NCBI RefSeq assembly: GCF_944393015.1
Contig: NZ_CALXYQ010000010.1
Location: forward strand, 1-64,000
Direction of reading: 5' to 3'
DNA: 64,000 nucleotides
DNA from: an uncultured Brachyspira sp.
GTDB taxonomy: Bacteria; Spirochaetota; Brachyspiria; Brachyspirales; Brachyspiraceae
The notes under the pieces are model-generated. The model had not been told where the DNA came from and made no database searches. It worked only from the letters and a program-made list of their open reading frames with translations. The translations under genes were made by a program, and so were the position numbers. Positions 43,712 to 52,729 of the stretch are shown piece by piece (positions within the stretch are counted from its first letter, which is position 1; each line of letters starts with the position of its first letter).

Positions 43712-45052
43712 TTATTTAGCCGCATTTCCTGCCACATTCAAAGAATCCCAAGTTCTTGCGAAAGGAGGAGCATAACATAAATCTAACATTCCTAATTCAT
43801 CTACAGTAAGACCAGCATGTATACAAGCAGCTATAACATCAGCCCTTAATACAGCACCTCTTTTTCCTAATATCTGACCGCCTATTATCTTTCTGCTATC
43901 AGCTAAATATATAAGTTTTATATGTAAGTCCTGATAACCAGGATAATAATGTGTATGATCTAAATCTTTTATAGTAACAGTCTTATAATTGATATTTCTT
44001 TTTTTAGCCTCTTCCTCTGTGATACCTGTTCTTGCAGCTTCAAGCTCAAAAGCAAGTATACATGCACTAGTCAAACTGCCTATAAACTTTTCATGCCCTC
44101 CTACCAAATTACTTGCCACCATTCTTCCTAATTTGTTAGCCCCTGTAGCAAGAGCAGCATAAGTCTGATCATCTAATACTTTATCATATATGCTCGCACA
44201 ATCTCCGGCGGCATATATAGAATCAATGCTTGTTTTTCCTTCCCTATCAACTAATATAGCACCATTATCCATTAATTTAATGCCAGCTTCTTTAGCTAAA
44301 TCATTATTAGGTGTAACTCCTATAGCAACAACAACATAATCAGCATCGTATTTTCCTTTGTCTGTAATAACTGCTTTTACATTATTGTTATTATCAGCTT
44401 CTAATGACTGAACTTTTTCATTGAGATGTAAGTCAACATTTTCTTTTATATGCTCTATCACCATATCAGAAAATTCTTTATCGAATTTATTTCCAAATAC
44501 TCTGTCTGAACGCTGTATAATGGTAACATTCTTTCCTATATGCTTCAAAGCATGAGCAGCCTCTATAGCTATAAATCCAGCACCTAATATTACAACATTT
44601 TTAATATTAGAGTCTTTCATTTTCTCTCTCATATTAATAGAGTCGCTGAAATCTTTTAAAGTTGATACATTTCCTATATTAATATTTGGTATATTAGGTA
44701 TTATTGATTTTGCTCCAGTAGCTATAAGAAGTGAATCATAATTATCTTCAAATTCTTTATTGTTTATTATATCTTTTACTAATACCTTTTTATTTTTAGC
44801 ATCTATTTTTAAAACTTCATGCTTCACTTTCAAATCTATTCCGGATTTTATAGTTGCTTCAGCAGTTCTTGCTATCATAGTATTAGGGCTTTCATAAAAA
44901 CCGCCTACATAATAAGGCATACCGCAAGCCCCCCAAGATACAACATCTGTCTTTTCATAAACTGTAATTACAGCTTCTTTATCTACTCTTCTAGCTTTAG
45001 CAGCTGCACTCATTCCAGCAGCAACGCCTCCTATTATTATAACTTTTTTCAT
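43712..45052 (-). CDS. FAD/NAD(P)-dependent CoA-disulfide reductase / NADH oxidase family protein
   Basis: The 446-residue flavoprotein has the FAD-binding start VIIGGVAAGMSAAAKARR, a single redox cysteine C43 in WGACGMPYY, an NAD-binding fold at VVILGAGFIAIEAAHALK, the FAD motif IYAAGDCAS, and a C-terminal dimer domain. The single-Cys active site places it with CoA-disulfide reductases and NADH oxidases; sequence alone does not separate them. With rubrerythrin next door it fits a role in oxygen or peroxide defence. AAAAGGAG precedes the ATG. Confidence 0.9.
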   Translation of the reverse strand: MKKVIIIGGVAAGMSAAAKARRVDKEAVITVYEKTDVVSWGACGMPYYVGGFYESPNTMIARTAEATIKSGIDLKVKHEVLKIDAKNKKVLVKDIINNKEFEDNYDSLLIATGAKSIIPNIPNINIGNVSTLKDFSDSINMREKMKDSNIKNVVILGAGFIAIEAAHALKHIGKNVTIIQRSDRVFGNKFDKEFSDMVIEHIKENVDLHLNEKVQSLEADNNNNVKAVITDKGKYDADYVVVAIGVTPNNDLAKEAGIKLMDNGAILVDREGKTSIDSIYAAGDCASIYDKVLDDQTYAALATGANKLGRMVASNLVGGHEKFIGSLTSACILAFELEAARTGITEEEAKKRNINYKTVTIKDLDHTHYYPGYQDLHIKLIYLADSRKIIGGQILGKRGAVLRADVIAACIHAGLTVDELGMLDLCYAPPFARTWDSLNVAGNAAK

Positions 45053-45164
45053 TTTATACTCCTTTTTATATACCTATATGTAGTATATTAAAAAATAATA
45101 GGTTTGTCAATTCTTATTGTTTATTTAAGAATATAATAAAAATTGAAAAAATTACAATGATATT

Positions 45165-48014
45165 TTATTTTTGTAAAGTATTTAATTTCCAATTATTTTT
45201 ATCAAATATATTTCCCTTAACAGTATAATATTTAGTAAAATTAAATCTATTTTCTAATTGTCTATTAGGCTGCCATTCATTTAATATTATGAGTTTTAAT
45301 TCTCCATTCTTATAATTATTTGTAATTATACTTTGTGTAAACGGATTTATCTGCTTAGTGAGATGTTTTGTAGATAAATAAGGAAGATCTGCAACAGTCA
45401 TAAAATTAGATGAAATAGTAAAATCATTTGTAGAGTAAAAATCTTTGACCATTAATAATGCATTATATATAGCCATAAATTCTATACCATTATTTTTATA
45501 AAAATCTGTTTCAATATTTAGGGCATGATCTGAAATTATAATAATTTTTGTATTATCATAAACATTATTATATTTTAAAAAATATATTAATTCAGCAATA
45601 TTTTTCATTGATGCTGCATTAGCATAATAGCTTCTTGTTAAAAATTCGTTTTTAAATTTCTTTATATCTATATTTGGTATTTGATATTTCCATATAGAAG
45701 GAAGTAAATTAGTATTAATATAATCAGGTTCATGAGTTATATTATTATGAATAAAATTAAAATAATTACCATTTTCAGATATTGATGTTATATGTCTTAA
45801 CGAATTTAAAATACTAAATTCTTTTAAAGAATTATTGATAGTTACTGCATTCTCACTTCCATATATATACCAATCTGCACCATTATAAAGAGTTTTTCTT
45901 AGGAAACTTGGAATAATTCTAAAAATTGAAAATCTAAAAGATCTTTGAATATTTAAATCATCAATACCTGAATCTTCATTATATAATTTTTTATCAAGTA
46001 TATTCTTTATCTCTTCTGTTTCATTAGCATAATCATTAAATAAATTACTAATTGCGAATTTAATAAAATTATCATTCTCAGCATAAGCATTCATATTAGA
46101 ATACTTTGAAAATATAGAAGTATCATAACTAAAATTTAAATTTGCAAATGTAGCATTAAAAATATTTGCTTTATAACCATTATCAGTAAATATTTTAGGC
46201 ATTACCAATAAAGATTCATTGTATTTATCTTTTAAATTATATTTTCCTTCTGTTGTAATCTCATAAGGTAAATATTCATATCCTCCCATTAGGCTAGGAA
46301 TAGAACCTACAGTATTTTTTGAATATGAAAGCACATTAGTATATAATATAAATCCGTTAAAATCATTTTTCAATTTATTATTATCATTAAAATATTCTAA
46401 AACATAATGTGATGAGGCTCTATCTAATAATATTATAAATACATTAGTACCTGTTTTAGACAAGTTAAAAATATTACTGTAATTATCTTCTGATAAGTAT
46501 CTTTCTGAATCATTTTGTATATTTGATAATATTTTTTGATCCTTATTAATCTTTACTATATCGTAAACAGATATGGTAAATAATACTAATGATATTATCA
46601 TATATATATTAATAATAATATTTGATTTTTCTTTCTTTAATAAAATGTAAATAATTCCTATAAATATAGATACGAATAAAATATTTAATAATATTTGCAC
46701 AATGCTTGAATTTAAAAGTTCTGAATTTTCAAATATAAAATTACTAGATATATTTCCATAATTTCCAACTATTATAAATGTATCAACAAAAAATATTACA
46801 GATATATATACTATAAACAATGATAAAGTATTTTTTACCTTATCAGAAAATAAAATATAAATAAATAAAGCATAAACAAAGAATGCCCCTATATATTTAG
46901 AAATATTATTTAATATTAATGTAAATGGAGCATTAAATTCCTGACCTGAAGAAGCTATTAATGTGGAAGGAATAAAAAGTCCGGCAAGCAATGTTATGGA
47001 AATAGAAGCTGATATTAATAGATGAAAATTATTGTTTAATTTTATATTAAATAATTTATATAAATATTTTTTGTAAATTATAATTGCAAATAATATAAAC
47101 CATATACTAAAAACATCTTTATATGTTTTTACATCTATTCTAAATATTCTTAAATATTGTTTTTCTATAGAAATTGATAATACAGTTTCCCTTAAAAAAT
47201 AAAGAACTGTATATACAAACATAAAAACTGTAAAAATACTAAATATTATAAATACAATTCTTTTTATTAATACCATAATACTTTTATTTTCTATAAAACT
47301 ATTCCATTTATTTTTTAAAAAACTGTAATTTTCCAAAACTATATTTTTGACTAATGAAAAAGTACAATTTACTGTCCAATAAAATAAAAGTCCTGCAGGA
47401 GAGTTATATAAAAGCACCAAAAAAATTAAATTTGTAACGTATAAGGGAAGCTGCTCTTTTAAAGTGAGTTTTTTTGAATATACTAAAGAAGCCAAAAAAC
47501 TTACTGCTGTCATAATAAAAGGAAGTACATTAATGCTTATATTTCCTATTTTTAACATCGCATCAGGTTTGGCCAAATTGGTTATATATCCAAATTGGGC
47601 AAATTCTAAGCCATCAAGATTATTCATAAAATGATAAGCAGCTATAAAAAATGGTATCTGTATAAGAAGCCCTAGAGTTCCTCTAAAAGCATAAATAGTT
47701 TTGTATCTATTTATCCTTTGACAAGTCCTTATAAGTAAATACCTTTGATCACCTTTAAATACTGCTTTTATATTATCAATCATAGGTTTCATTTTATTTT
47801 GTATATCTCTTTCTTTTTGCTGCCATCTCTCTGCTATATTGTATAATGGTAAAGAAATAAAATTTACAACCAAGCTTATAAAAAATATGCTTACTATATA
47901 AGAACTTTTTGTATATACTTTGAAAAAATAAAAAGATGTTTCTAAAATAAATTCTATTGGATATATAAATATATTATATAAAAATGATGATAGTCCCATA
48001 AAAGTAAAATCCAT
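45165..48014 (-). CDS. YidC/Oxa1-like membrane insertase domain fused to a sulfatase-like (LTA-synthase-type) domain
   Basis: This 949-residue membrane protein has two recognisable parts. Residues 1-245 look like the YidC/Oxa1 core: a first helix ending IYPIEFILE, a core helix FISLVVNFISLPLYNI, a charged hairpin (QQKERDIQNKMKPMIDNIKA), then LLIQIPFFIAAYHFM and LLYNSPAGLLFYWTVNCTFS. The groove arginine of YidC appears to be Asn51. Residues 250-490 form about seven more helices. Residues 522 to about 860 are a sulfatase or phosphoethanolamine-transferase-like domain: NVFIILLDRASSH (metal Asp531), NTVGSIPSLMGG (likely nucleophile Thr568) and KIIIISDHALNIE. The ATG lacks a strong ribosome site. 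The combination could anchor and modify a surface glycan or lipid, but that is inference. Confidence 0.8.
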   Translation of the reverse strand: MDFTFMGLSSFLYNIFIYPIEFILETSFYFFKVYTKSSYIVSIFFISLVVNFISLPLYNIAERWQQKERDIQNKMKPMIDNIKAVFKGDQRYLLIRTCQRINRYKTIYAFRGTLGLLIQIPFFIAAYHFMNNLDGLEFAQFGYITNLAKPDAMLKIGNISINVLPFIMTAVSFLASLVYSKKLTLKEQLPLYVTNLIFLVLLYNSPAGLLFYWTVNCTFSLVKNIVLENYSFLKNKWNSFIENKSIMVLIKRIVFIIFSIFTVFMFVYTVLYFLRETVLSISIEKQYLRIFRIDVKTYKDVFSIWFILFAIIIYKKYLYKLFNIKLNNNFHLLISASISITLLAGLFIPSTLIASSGQEFNAPFTLILNNISKYIGAFFVYALFIYILFSDKVKNTLSLFIVYISVIFFVDTFIIVGNYGNISSNFIFENSELLNSSIVQILLNILFVSIFIGIIYILLKKEKSNIIINIYMIISLVLFTISVYDIVKINKDQKILSNIQNDSERYLSEDNYSNIFNLSKTGTNVFIILLDRASSHYVLEYFNDNNKLKNDFNGFILYTNVLSYSKNTVGSIPSLMGGYEYLPYEITTEGKYNLKDKYNESLLVMPKIFTDNGYKANIFNATFANLNFSYDTSIFSKYSNMNAYAENDNFIKFAISNLFNDYANETEEIKNILDKKLYNEDSGIDDLNIQRSFRFSIFRIIPSFLRKTLYNGADWYIYGSENAVTINNSLKEFSILNSLRHITSISENGNYFNFIHNNITHEPDYINTNLLPSIWKYQIPNIDIKKFKNEFLTRSYYANAASMKNIAELIYFLKYNNVYDNTKIIIISDHALNIETDFYKNNGIEFMAIYNALLMVKDFYSTNDFTISSNFMTVADLPYLSTKHLTKQINPFTQSIITNNYKNGELKLIILNEWQPNRQLENRFNFTKYYTVKGNIFDKNNWKLNTLQK

Positions 48015-48103
48015 ATTAATTAGTAATAATTATTATAATTTTTATATTATACCATATTATATTAATTAATTCAAATATCAAAAAATCATAGTAAAATTAA
48101 AAG

Positions 48104-48131
48104 TTGAAAAAAATTAACTTAAAGATATACT
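48104..48131 (+). promoter_or_regulatory. Predicted promoter for the TPR protein gene
   Basis: TTGAAA at 48104-48109 and TATACT at 48126-48131 are separated by 16 bp, about 40 bp upstream of the ATG. Confidence 0.5.
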
Positions 48132-48171
48132 ATTATATAAGTAATTATTTTTTAGGGAAAGTAAATTAATT

Positions 48172-49176
48172 ATGGACAATTCATCTGATTATAGTCTTCA
48201 AAATAAAATAGCTAATATGATATCTCATTATAAAGATATATGCGATAGAGAACCAAGTAATCATAAAGCCAGAGTAGATTTTGGAGTGTTCTATACTCAA
48301 TTAGGGGATCACAAAGAAGCTATAGAACTTTTCAAAGAGGCTTTACTCATAAACAATAATGATTATTCTATACATAGACTTTTAGGAATATCATATACAA
48401 AGATAAATAATTACTATAATGCTATTATATATCTTGAAAAAGCTTGTGGATTAGAAAACAATGATTATATAAGTCTTAATTGGCTTGGCAAATGCTATGT
48501 AGAAGTTGGACGTTATGAAGATGCTGTAAATGTATTGAATAAATCTTTTATGCTGGCACCTAAAGAATATCTTAATTGGCGTACTTTGGGAATAGCTTTA
48601 TATAATCTAAAAAGAACAGATGAAGCTATAGAATCTTTTGAAAGGGCTATGGAGCTTAATAAATACGATTATACAAGTCTTTATATGCTTGCTATTGCCT
48701 ATAAAGATAAATATGAATATAAAAAAGCTATAGATATATTAAAAAAAGTAACAGAAATAGAAAAAGATAATTATTCAGCATATTTCAATATGGGACTATG
48801 TTTCTTTATGATTGATGACTTTGATAATGCTGTATCTTCTTTTAATAATGCTTTAAATATAGATGATAAAGATTATTTACTATACTATTATCTTGGAATT
48901 TCTCTATATGAAACAAAAGATTATATAAATGCCATATCATATTTAAATAAATCTATAGAAATAAATAATACCCATTCATCTTCCTATTATTATTTAGGAC
49001 TTTCATACTACTCAGCAGGACTTTATGATAATGCAGGAAATATACTAGAAGAATGTGTTAAATTGGATAGTAATAATAAGGAAGTTTATATATTGCTTGC
49101 TAACACCTATAACGCTATGGGGGACAGAGAAAAATCTATAATAGCATTCAATAAATCTAAAGAAATAACATCCTAA
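48172..49176 (+). CDS. Tetratricopeptide-repeat protein
   Basis: The 334-residue soluble protein consists almost wholly of about nine tandem TPR units of 34 residues, for example GDHKEAIELFKEALLINNND, GRYEDAVNVLNKSFMLAPKE, KRTDEAIESFERAMELNKYD and GLYDNAGNILEECVKLDSNN. TPRs form a protein-binding superhelix. There is no signal peptide, so it is probably cytoplasmic. Brachyspira-like genomes carry many TPR genes, so context gives little. Its stop codon abuts, without a gap, the stop codon of the convergent PepSY-like gene. Confidence 0.9.
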   Translation: MDNSSDYSLQNKIANMISHYKDICDREPSNHKARVDFGVFYTQLGDHKEAIELFKEALLINNNDYSIHRLLGISYTKINNYYNAIIYLEKACGLENNDYISLNWLGKCYVEVGRYEDAVNVLNKSFMLAPKEYLNWRTLGIALYNLKRTDEAIESFERAMELNKYDYTSLYMLAIAYKDKYEYKKAIDILKKVTEIEKDNYSAYFNMGLCFFMIDDFDNAVSSFNNALNIDDKDYLLYYYLGISLYETKDYINAISYLNKSIEINNTHSSSYYYLGLSYYSAGLYDNAGNILEECVKLDSNNKEVYILLANTYNAMGDREKSIIAFNKSKEITS

Positions 49177-49644
49177 TTAGTTATTAGTTGAAGCAGATTG
49201 AACATTATCCAAATTTTCCTGACTAATGATAATGCCGTATCCTGTAATTTCTATTAAATATTTATCATCTAATTTTATGATAAAATTCTTATCTCTTCTC
49301 TCTATATCGGTGATTTTAGAATGCGGATACTCATTATCTATAACATTAACCATAGACTTATGTATGCAGCTTCTAGGTATTTCAATATTTTTTGTCTCAT
49401 CATTGATGATAGATATTTTTTTCCAAAGACCTGTATTATAAAAAATAAATTTATAACCAAAATCTATATCAACTTCATATCCGCCGCCATTTTGATATAA
49501 TGAAACTGATTCTATATTATTGCCTGGAAAATTAATATTTAAAAAATTTTTCGCTCTCAAAGGCAGAGAATTTTCTGTCATGGTTTGAGAATATATATTT
49601 ACATTCAATATCAATATAAGCAAAATCAATTTTAAATATTTCAT
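49177..49644 (-). CDS. PepSY-like exported protein (DUF2874-type)
   Basis: The 155-residue protein begins with a signal peptide (MKYLKLILLILILNVNIYSQ). Two similar halves follow: LPLRAKNFLNINFPGNNIES with the strands VSLYQNGGGYEVDIDFGYKF, and VNVIDNEYPHSKITDIERRD with NFIIKLDDKYLIEITGYG. This pattern of helix plus three strands, repeated, matches the PepSY-like family, whose members are periplasmic and mostly uncharacterised. It is convergent with the TPR gene with zero spacing. Family assignment is by pattern and moderate. Confidence 0.7.
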   Translation of the reverse strand: MKYLKLILLILILNVNIYSQTMTENSLPLRAKNFLNINFPGNNIESVSLYQNGGGYEVDIDFGYKFIFYNTGLWKKISIINDETKNIEIPRSCIHKSMVNVIDNEYPHSKITDIERRDKNFIIKLDDKYLIEITGYGIIISQENLDNVQSASTNN

Positions 49645-49715
49645 AATGTTTATTTTCGTATTTTATCATTATAATGTTAGAATTTTTTGTACCGCAAATT
49701 ATTTTAGCAGGTAAG

Positions 49716-49746
49716 ATACCGGCTATATAATAATTATAACCGGTAT
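49716..49746. terminator. Possible hairpin between the PepSY-like gene and a small ORF
   Basis: ATACCGG and CCGGTAT pair around an AT-rich loop. There is no strong T run on either strand, so it may be a terminator of the small gene or another structure. Confidence 0.35.
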
Positions 49747-49759
49747 TCCCATAATATCA

Positions 49760-49894
49760 TTAAAGGCTTTCATTTTCTTTATCAGATGTATTATCTTTAA
49801 TAATATCATTGTACTCTTCAATTAAAGAATTATAATCATCATCATTAAATATAACAGAATCATTATAATTATTATTTTTGAATTTCTTAATCAT
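49760..49894 (-). CDS. Small acidic protein, 44 residues
   Basis: A short frame on the minus strand starts at an ATG with GGGGAGGAT at ideal spacing, reads MIKKFKNNNYNDSVIFNDDD and continues to TAA at 49760. It is Asn-, Asp- and Ile-rich with no hydrophobic segment. The strong ribosome site is the main argument that it is real. It is not similar to anything I recognise. Confidence 0.5.
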   Translation of the reverse strand: MIKKFKNNNYNDSVIFNDDDYNSLIEEYNDIIKDNTSDKENESL

Positions 49895-50150
49895 AATCAA
49901 TCCTCCCCATTATTATATTTTTTGTGATAATATTATCAAAACAACACAGAATAATTTACCTTTATATACCATCAAAGCTCATAAACTTAATAATAAAATC
50001 TGTATATATTCATTTAATAAACTCAAACTGTATATTAATAACAAAAATTTTCTATTAGGAAATAAAAAAATATATATTTTTTTTACAAAAAGGTAATTTT
50101 TTTTTATTTTTATTAAAATAAATTGACATTTAGGATTAAAAAACATAAAA
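49895..50150. other. AT-rich intergenic region
   Basis: This stretch lies between the small ORF and the rpsT terminator. Long A and T runs are present and no convincing gene is seen on either strand. Confidence 0.4.
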
Positions 50151-50153
50151 AAA

Positions 50154-50177
50154 GACCTATACATTGCTGTATAGGCC
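50154..50177 (-). terminator. Rho-independent terminator after rpsT
   Basis: On the minus strand GGCCTATACA pairs with TGTATAGGTC around a short loop, followed by seven T. It is about 27 bp after the rpsT stop. Confidence 0.88.
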
Positions 50178-50203
50178 TCATTATTTTTTAATAATAATCA
50201 AAA

Positions 50204-50467
50204 TTAATTCATAGCATTAATTTTTTTCATCATATCAGATTTTTTAGCAGCTGCTCTGTTAGCATGAATAACTGATTTTCTAGCAGCTTTATCTAAAGCA
50301 CTTGCATATTTTTTAAATTCTTCTGAAGCAAGATTTTTATCATTGCTTTCTACTGCTTTAATTACTTTCTTTTTTTGAGTATTTAAAAAGCTTTTAATTT
50401 TTCTATTGTAAAGATTTCTAACTTCATTTTGTCTTAATCTTTTAGATGCTGAAGCTATATTAGGCAT
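50204..50467 (-). CDS. rpsT: 30S ribosomal protein S20
   Basis: The 87-residue basic protein starts MPNIASASKRLRQNEVRNLY, and shows the S20 elements KVIKAVESNDKNLASEEFKK, YASALDKAARKSVIHANRAA and KKSDMMKKI. S20 binds 16S rRNA at the body of the 30S subunit. GGAGAG precedes the ATG. It is read in the same direction as the tRNA-Asp gene 27 bp upstream, so the two are probably in one transcript. Confidence 0.96.
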   Translation of the reverse strand: MPNIASASKRLRQNEVRNLYNRKIKSFLNTQKKKVIKAVESNDKNLASEEFKKYASALDKAARKSVIHANRAAAKKSDMMKKINAMN

Positions 50468-50494
50468 TATCGCTCTCCATGTTAAAATAAAAAG

Positions 50495-50569
50495 CGGAGT
50501 TGACGGGGCTCGAACCCGCGGCCTCCTGCGTGACAGGCAGGCGCTCTAACCAAACTGAGCTACAACTCC
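50495..50569 (-). tRNA. tRNA-Asp (anticodon GTC)
   Basis: The minus strand reads GGAGTTGTAGCTCAGTTTGG, with acceptor stem GGAGTTG/CAACTCC, D-loop GTTTGGTTAGA, anticodon stem-loop CCTGC-CTGTCAC-GCAGG (anticodon GTC) and T-arm GCGGGTTCGAGCCCCGT. Discriminator base is G, as in bacterial tRNA-Asp. CCA is not encoded. The gene is directly upstream of rpsT. Confidence 0.97.
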
Positions 50570-50677
50570 AAATTAGTTAAGTAATGCTTTGTATTATATA
50601 CTAATTCTGTTTTTTGTCAACTACTAAATTTAAAAATTTTTAAAAAAATTATAAATTTGATATCATTATTTATTAAA

Positions 50678-50871
50678 CGCACGCTGAAAATCGCATAAAA
50701 CATAAACAAATTAACAATTATAGCATAATAATATATGAAAATAGACTTTACGTGCGGTAAATTCAATTTTAAATTTAAAAAAGCTTGGGTGGGAAGCTAA
50801 AAATTCTTATTAGACTGTTAAGAATATAAAGGTTTATAATTCAAAATATATCAAGAAGTATAAAGGGCGGG
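50678..50871 (+). repeat. Modular dispersed repeat, copy H (core plus right arm)
   Basis: CGCACG lies at 50678, CGTGCG ends at 50756 (79-bp core), GGGTGGG follows at about 50787 and GGGCGGG ends at 50871. It lies between the tRNA-rpsT transcript and the fabV 3' end. Confidence 0.87.
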
Positions 50872-50894
50872 ATTTAAAATAATACAAAAAAGAA

Positions 50895-50923
50895 AAGCGA
50901 AGGAAATATTAACTCCTTCGCTT
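50895..50923 (-). terminator. Rho-independent terminator after fabV
   Basis: AAGCGAAGGA and TCCTTCGCTT form a perfect stem around a short AT loop; on the minus strand TTTTCTTTTTT follows. Confidence 0.88.
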
Positions 50924-50948
50924 AATTCTCATATTTAATAATTAATTA

Positions 50949-52127
50949 TCATATCTGAACATCTTGGCTATAATCAATACCTTCCTCATCAAAGCCATGC
51001 ATATTCATATAATCTTTTCTGAATAATGCCAAATCAGCTATTTCTTTTAGATTATCTTTTGTTAATTTATTCCAAGAGTCCAAAACCTCTTTTTGAACAT
51101 CTTCTCTCAATTCCCAATCGTCTAATCTTATTCTGTTTTCACTATCAACTGGTATTTCTCCGCCATTATAGAGTTTTTCGTTTAAAAGTCTATACATTTG
51201 CTCTATACAGCCCTCATGAATGCCTTTATTTTTCATTACCTTAAACAATATGCCTATATAAAGAGGAACTGTAGGGATAACTGCTGAAGATCTAGTTACT
51301 ACTGCCTTGTTTACTGACACATAAGCATGTCCTTTGATTTTCTCCTGCATTTCTTTATCCAATTCATGAGCTATTGCCTCTAAATGATCCTTAGCTTTTC
51401 CTATAGTACCTTCTCTATATACAGCTTTTGTCATTTCAGGTCCTATATAAGAATAAGCTACATTAATAGCATTTTCAGCTAATAAATCAGCATTAAGTAA
51501 GGCATCTGTCCATAATTTCCAATCTTCTCCGCCCATAACTTTTACAGTAGATTTTATATCATCTTCATTAGCGGGGTCAATAGATACCTCTAATAACTCC
51601 TCTGTAAGAAAATCTACACCTATACCATTATATTTTTTTCCTATAGGTTTTAAAGATGAACGGTAAAGTGTTCCTGTTGATTCGTCCATTCTTACTGGAG
51701 CTGCCAAACTATATATAAGCAAATCTATTTTTTCACCGTTAAAGAATGTTTTAGCTTCTTTAATAACTTCTTCTTTTGAAGCGTTTAAAAAAGCATCTAA
51801 TATTAAATTTTTATCCTCTATTCCATCTTTTTTAGCAAAAGCAGAAAAAGCCTCGTTATTATACCAACCAGGTGTAGCTGTTCTTCTTGCTGTAGCTTCT
51901 TTTTCGAATGACACACTCATAGTTTTAGCACCAAGTCCATAAGCTATGGCTATTCTGCTTGCAAGTCCGTATCCGCCTGAAGCTCCTAATATAAGAGCAT
52001 TTTTTACATTAGATTTTACTTTCGGCTGTGATTTCACATAATTAATTTGATTTTCTACTTCTTTAGCACAGCCTAATGGATGAGCTGTTATACATATATT
52101 ATTTAATATTTTTGGCTCTACTACCAT
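50949..52127 (-). CDS. fabV: Trans-2-enoyl-CoA/ACP reductase FabV
   Basis: FabV reduces the 2-enoyl thioester with NADH in fatty-acid synthesis. From the ATG at 52127 (GGAGAATAAAAGAT upstream) it opens MVVEPKILNNICITAHPLGC, like known FabV. An upstream start at 52160 would add 11 residues that the family lacks. Also seen are the nucleotide-binding LILGASGGYGLASRIAIAYG and the catalytic Y-x8-K in VYREGTIGKAK, preceded by AYSYIGPEMT. Length is about 392 residues. It is the only enoyl reductase in the window. Confidence 0.95.
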   Translation of the reverse strand: MVVEPKILNNICITAHPLGCAKEVENQINYVKSQPKVKSNVKNALILGASGGYGLASRIAIAYGLGAKTMSVSFEKEATARRTATPGWYNNEAFSAFAKKDGIEDKNLILDAFLNASKEEVIKEAKTFFNGEKIDLLIYSLAAPVRMDESTGTLYRSSLKPIGKKYNGIGVDFLTEELLEVSIDPANEDDIKSTVKVMGGEDWKLWTDALLNADLLAENAINVAYSYIGPEMTKAVYREGTIGKAKDHLEAIAHELDKEMQEKIKGHAYVSVNKAVVTRSSAVIPTVPLYIGILFKVMKNKGIHEGCIEQMYRLLNEKLYNGGEIPVDSENRIRLDDWELREDVQKEVLDSWNKLTKDNLKEIADLALFRKDYMNMHGFDEEGIDYSQDVQI

Positions 52128-52287
52128 ATCTTTTATTCTCCTATCGTTTTTTATTTTCAAAATATATTACAAACTAATTTTATAATACTTTATAATAAAA
52201 TTGCTTTTTTTTCAATGAAAATAAAATGAAAATGAAATCAAAATGATTATTAATTTATGAAATATACAAATGATATATTCATCTAAA

Positions 52288-52478
52288 CGTATGGTAAATA
52301 AATAATAAATATAATACAAATAACATTAATAGTAACTCTATAAATATACAAAAAATAACACATACGGTGTATAGATTCTAAATTCTAATCACATTAGGGT
52401 GGGTATGCTTTTTATAAGTTCTCAATAGAAAAATTTAAGTCGTAATTTTTAATTAGACATAAAATATAAAAGGGCGGG
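52288..52478 (+). repeat. Modular dispersed repeat, copy I1 (core plus right arm, degenerate)
   Basis: The core ends are mutated but paired: CGTATGG at 52288 and CATACG ending 52366 (79 bp), with compensating changes that keep the dyad. GGGTGGG follows at about 52396 and GGGCGGG ends at 52478. It forms an inverted pair with I2. Confidence 0.78.
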
Positions 52479-52511
52479 CATTTAAATTAATACAAAAAAT
52501 CAAATTACACT

Positions 52512-52711
52512 TGCCCCACCCTCTAGCCTTTCAGCATAATATGCAATTTTTATACTATCTTTCTTTTTTGTTTCAAACAGTTATTTTAGCTGCCCACCCA
52601 GAATTTTTTTTAAAATTTATAGTCTATACACCGCACGTTAAACGAAATTAAAAATATTGATTTAATTGTAATTCTAATTTTCATTAATTTGAAAATTTCA
52701 TTAACCGTGCG
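52512..52711 (-). repeat. Modular dispersed repeat, copy I2 (left arm plus core)
   Basis: CCCCACCC lies at 52514, CCCACCC at about 52594, CGCACG at 52632 and CGTGCG ends at 52711 (80-bp core). The core ends 18 bp from the mcrC stop codon. Confidence 0.87.
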
Positions 52712-52729
52712 TTAAATTAAGTTAAAAAA

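Noticed and set aside
49979-50164. A 61-codon minus-strand frame and a matching plus-strand frame near 49878
   Set aside because: Both are Lys/Asn/Phe/Ile-rich by-products of AT-rich DNA without ribosome sites.
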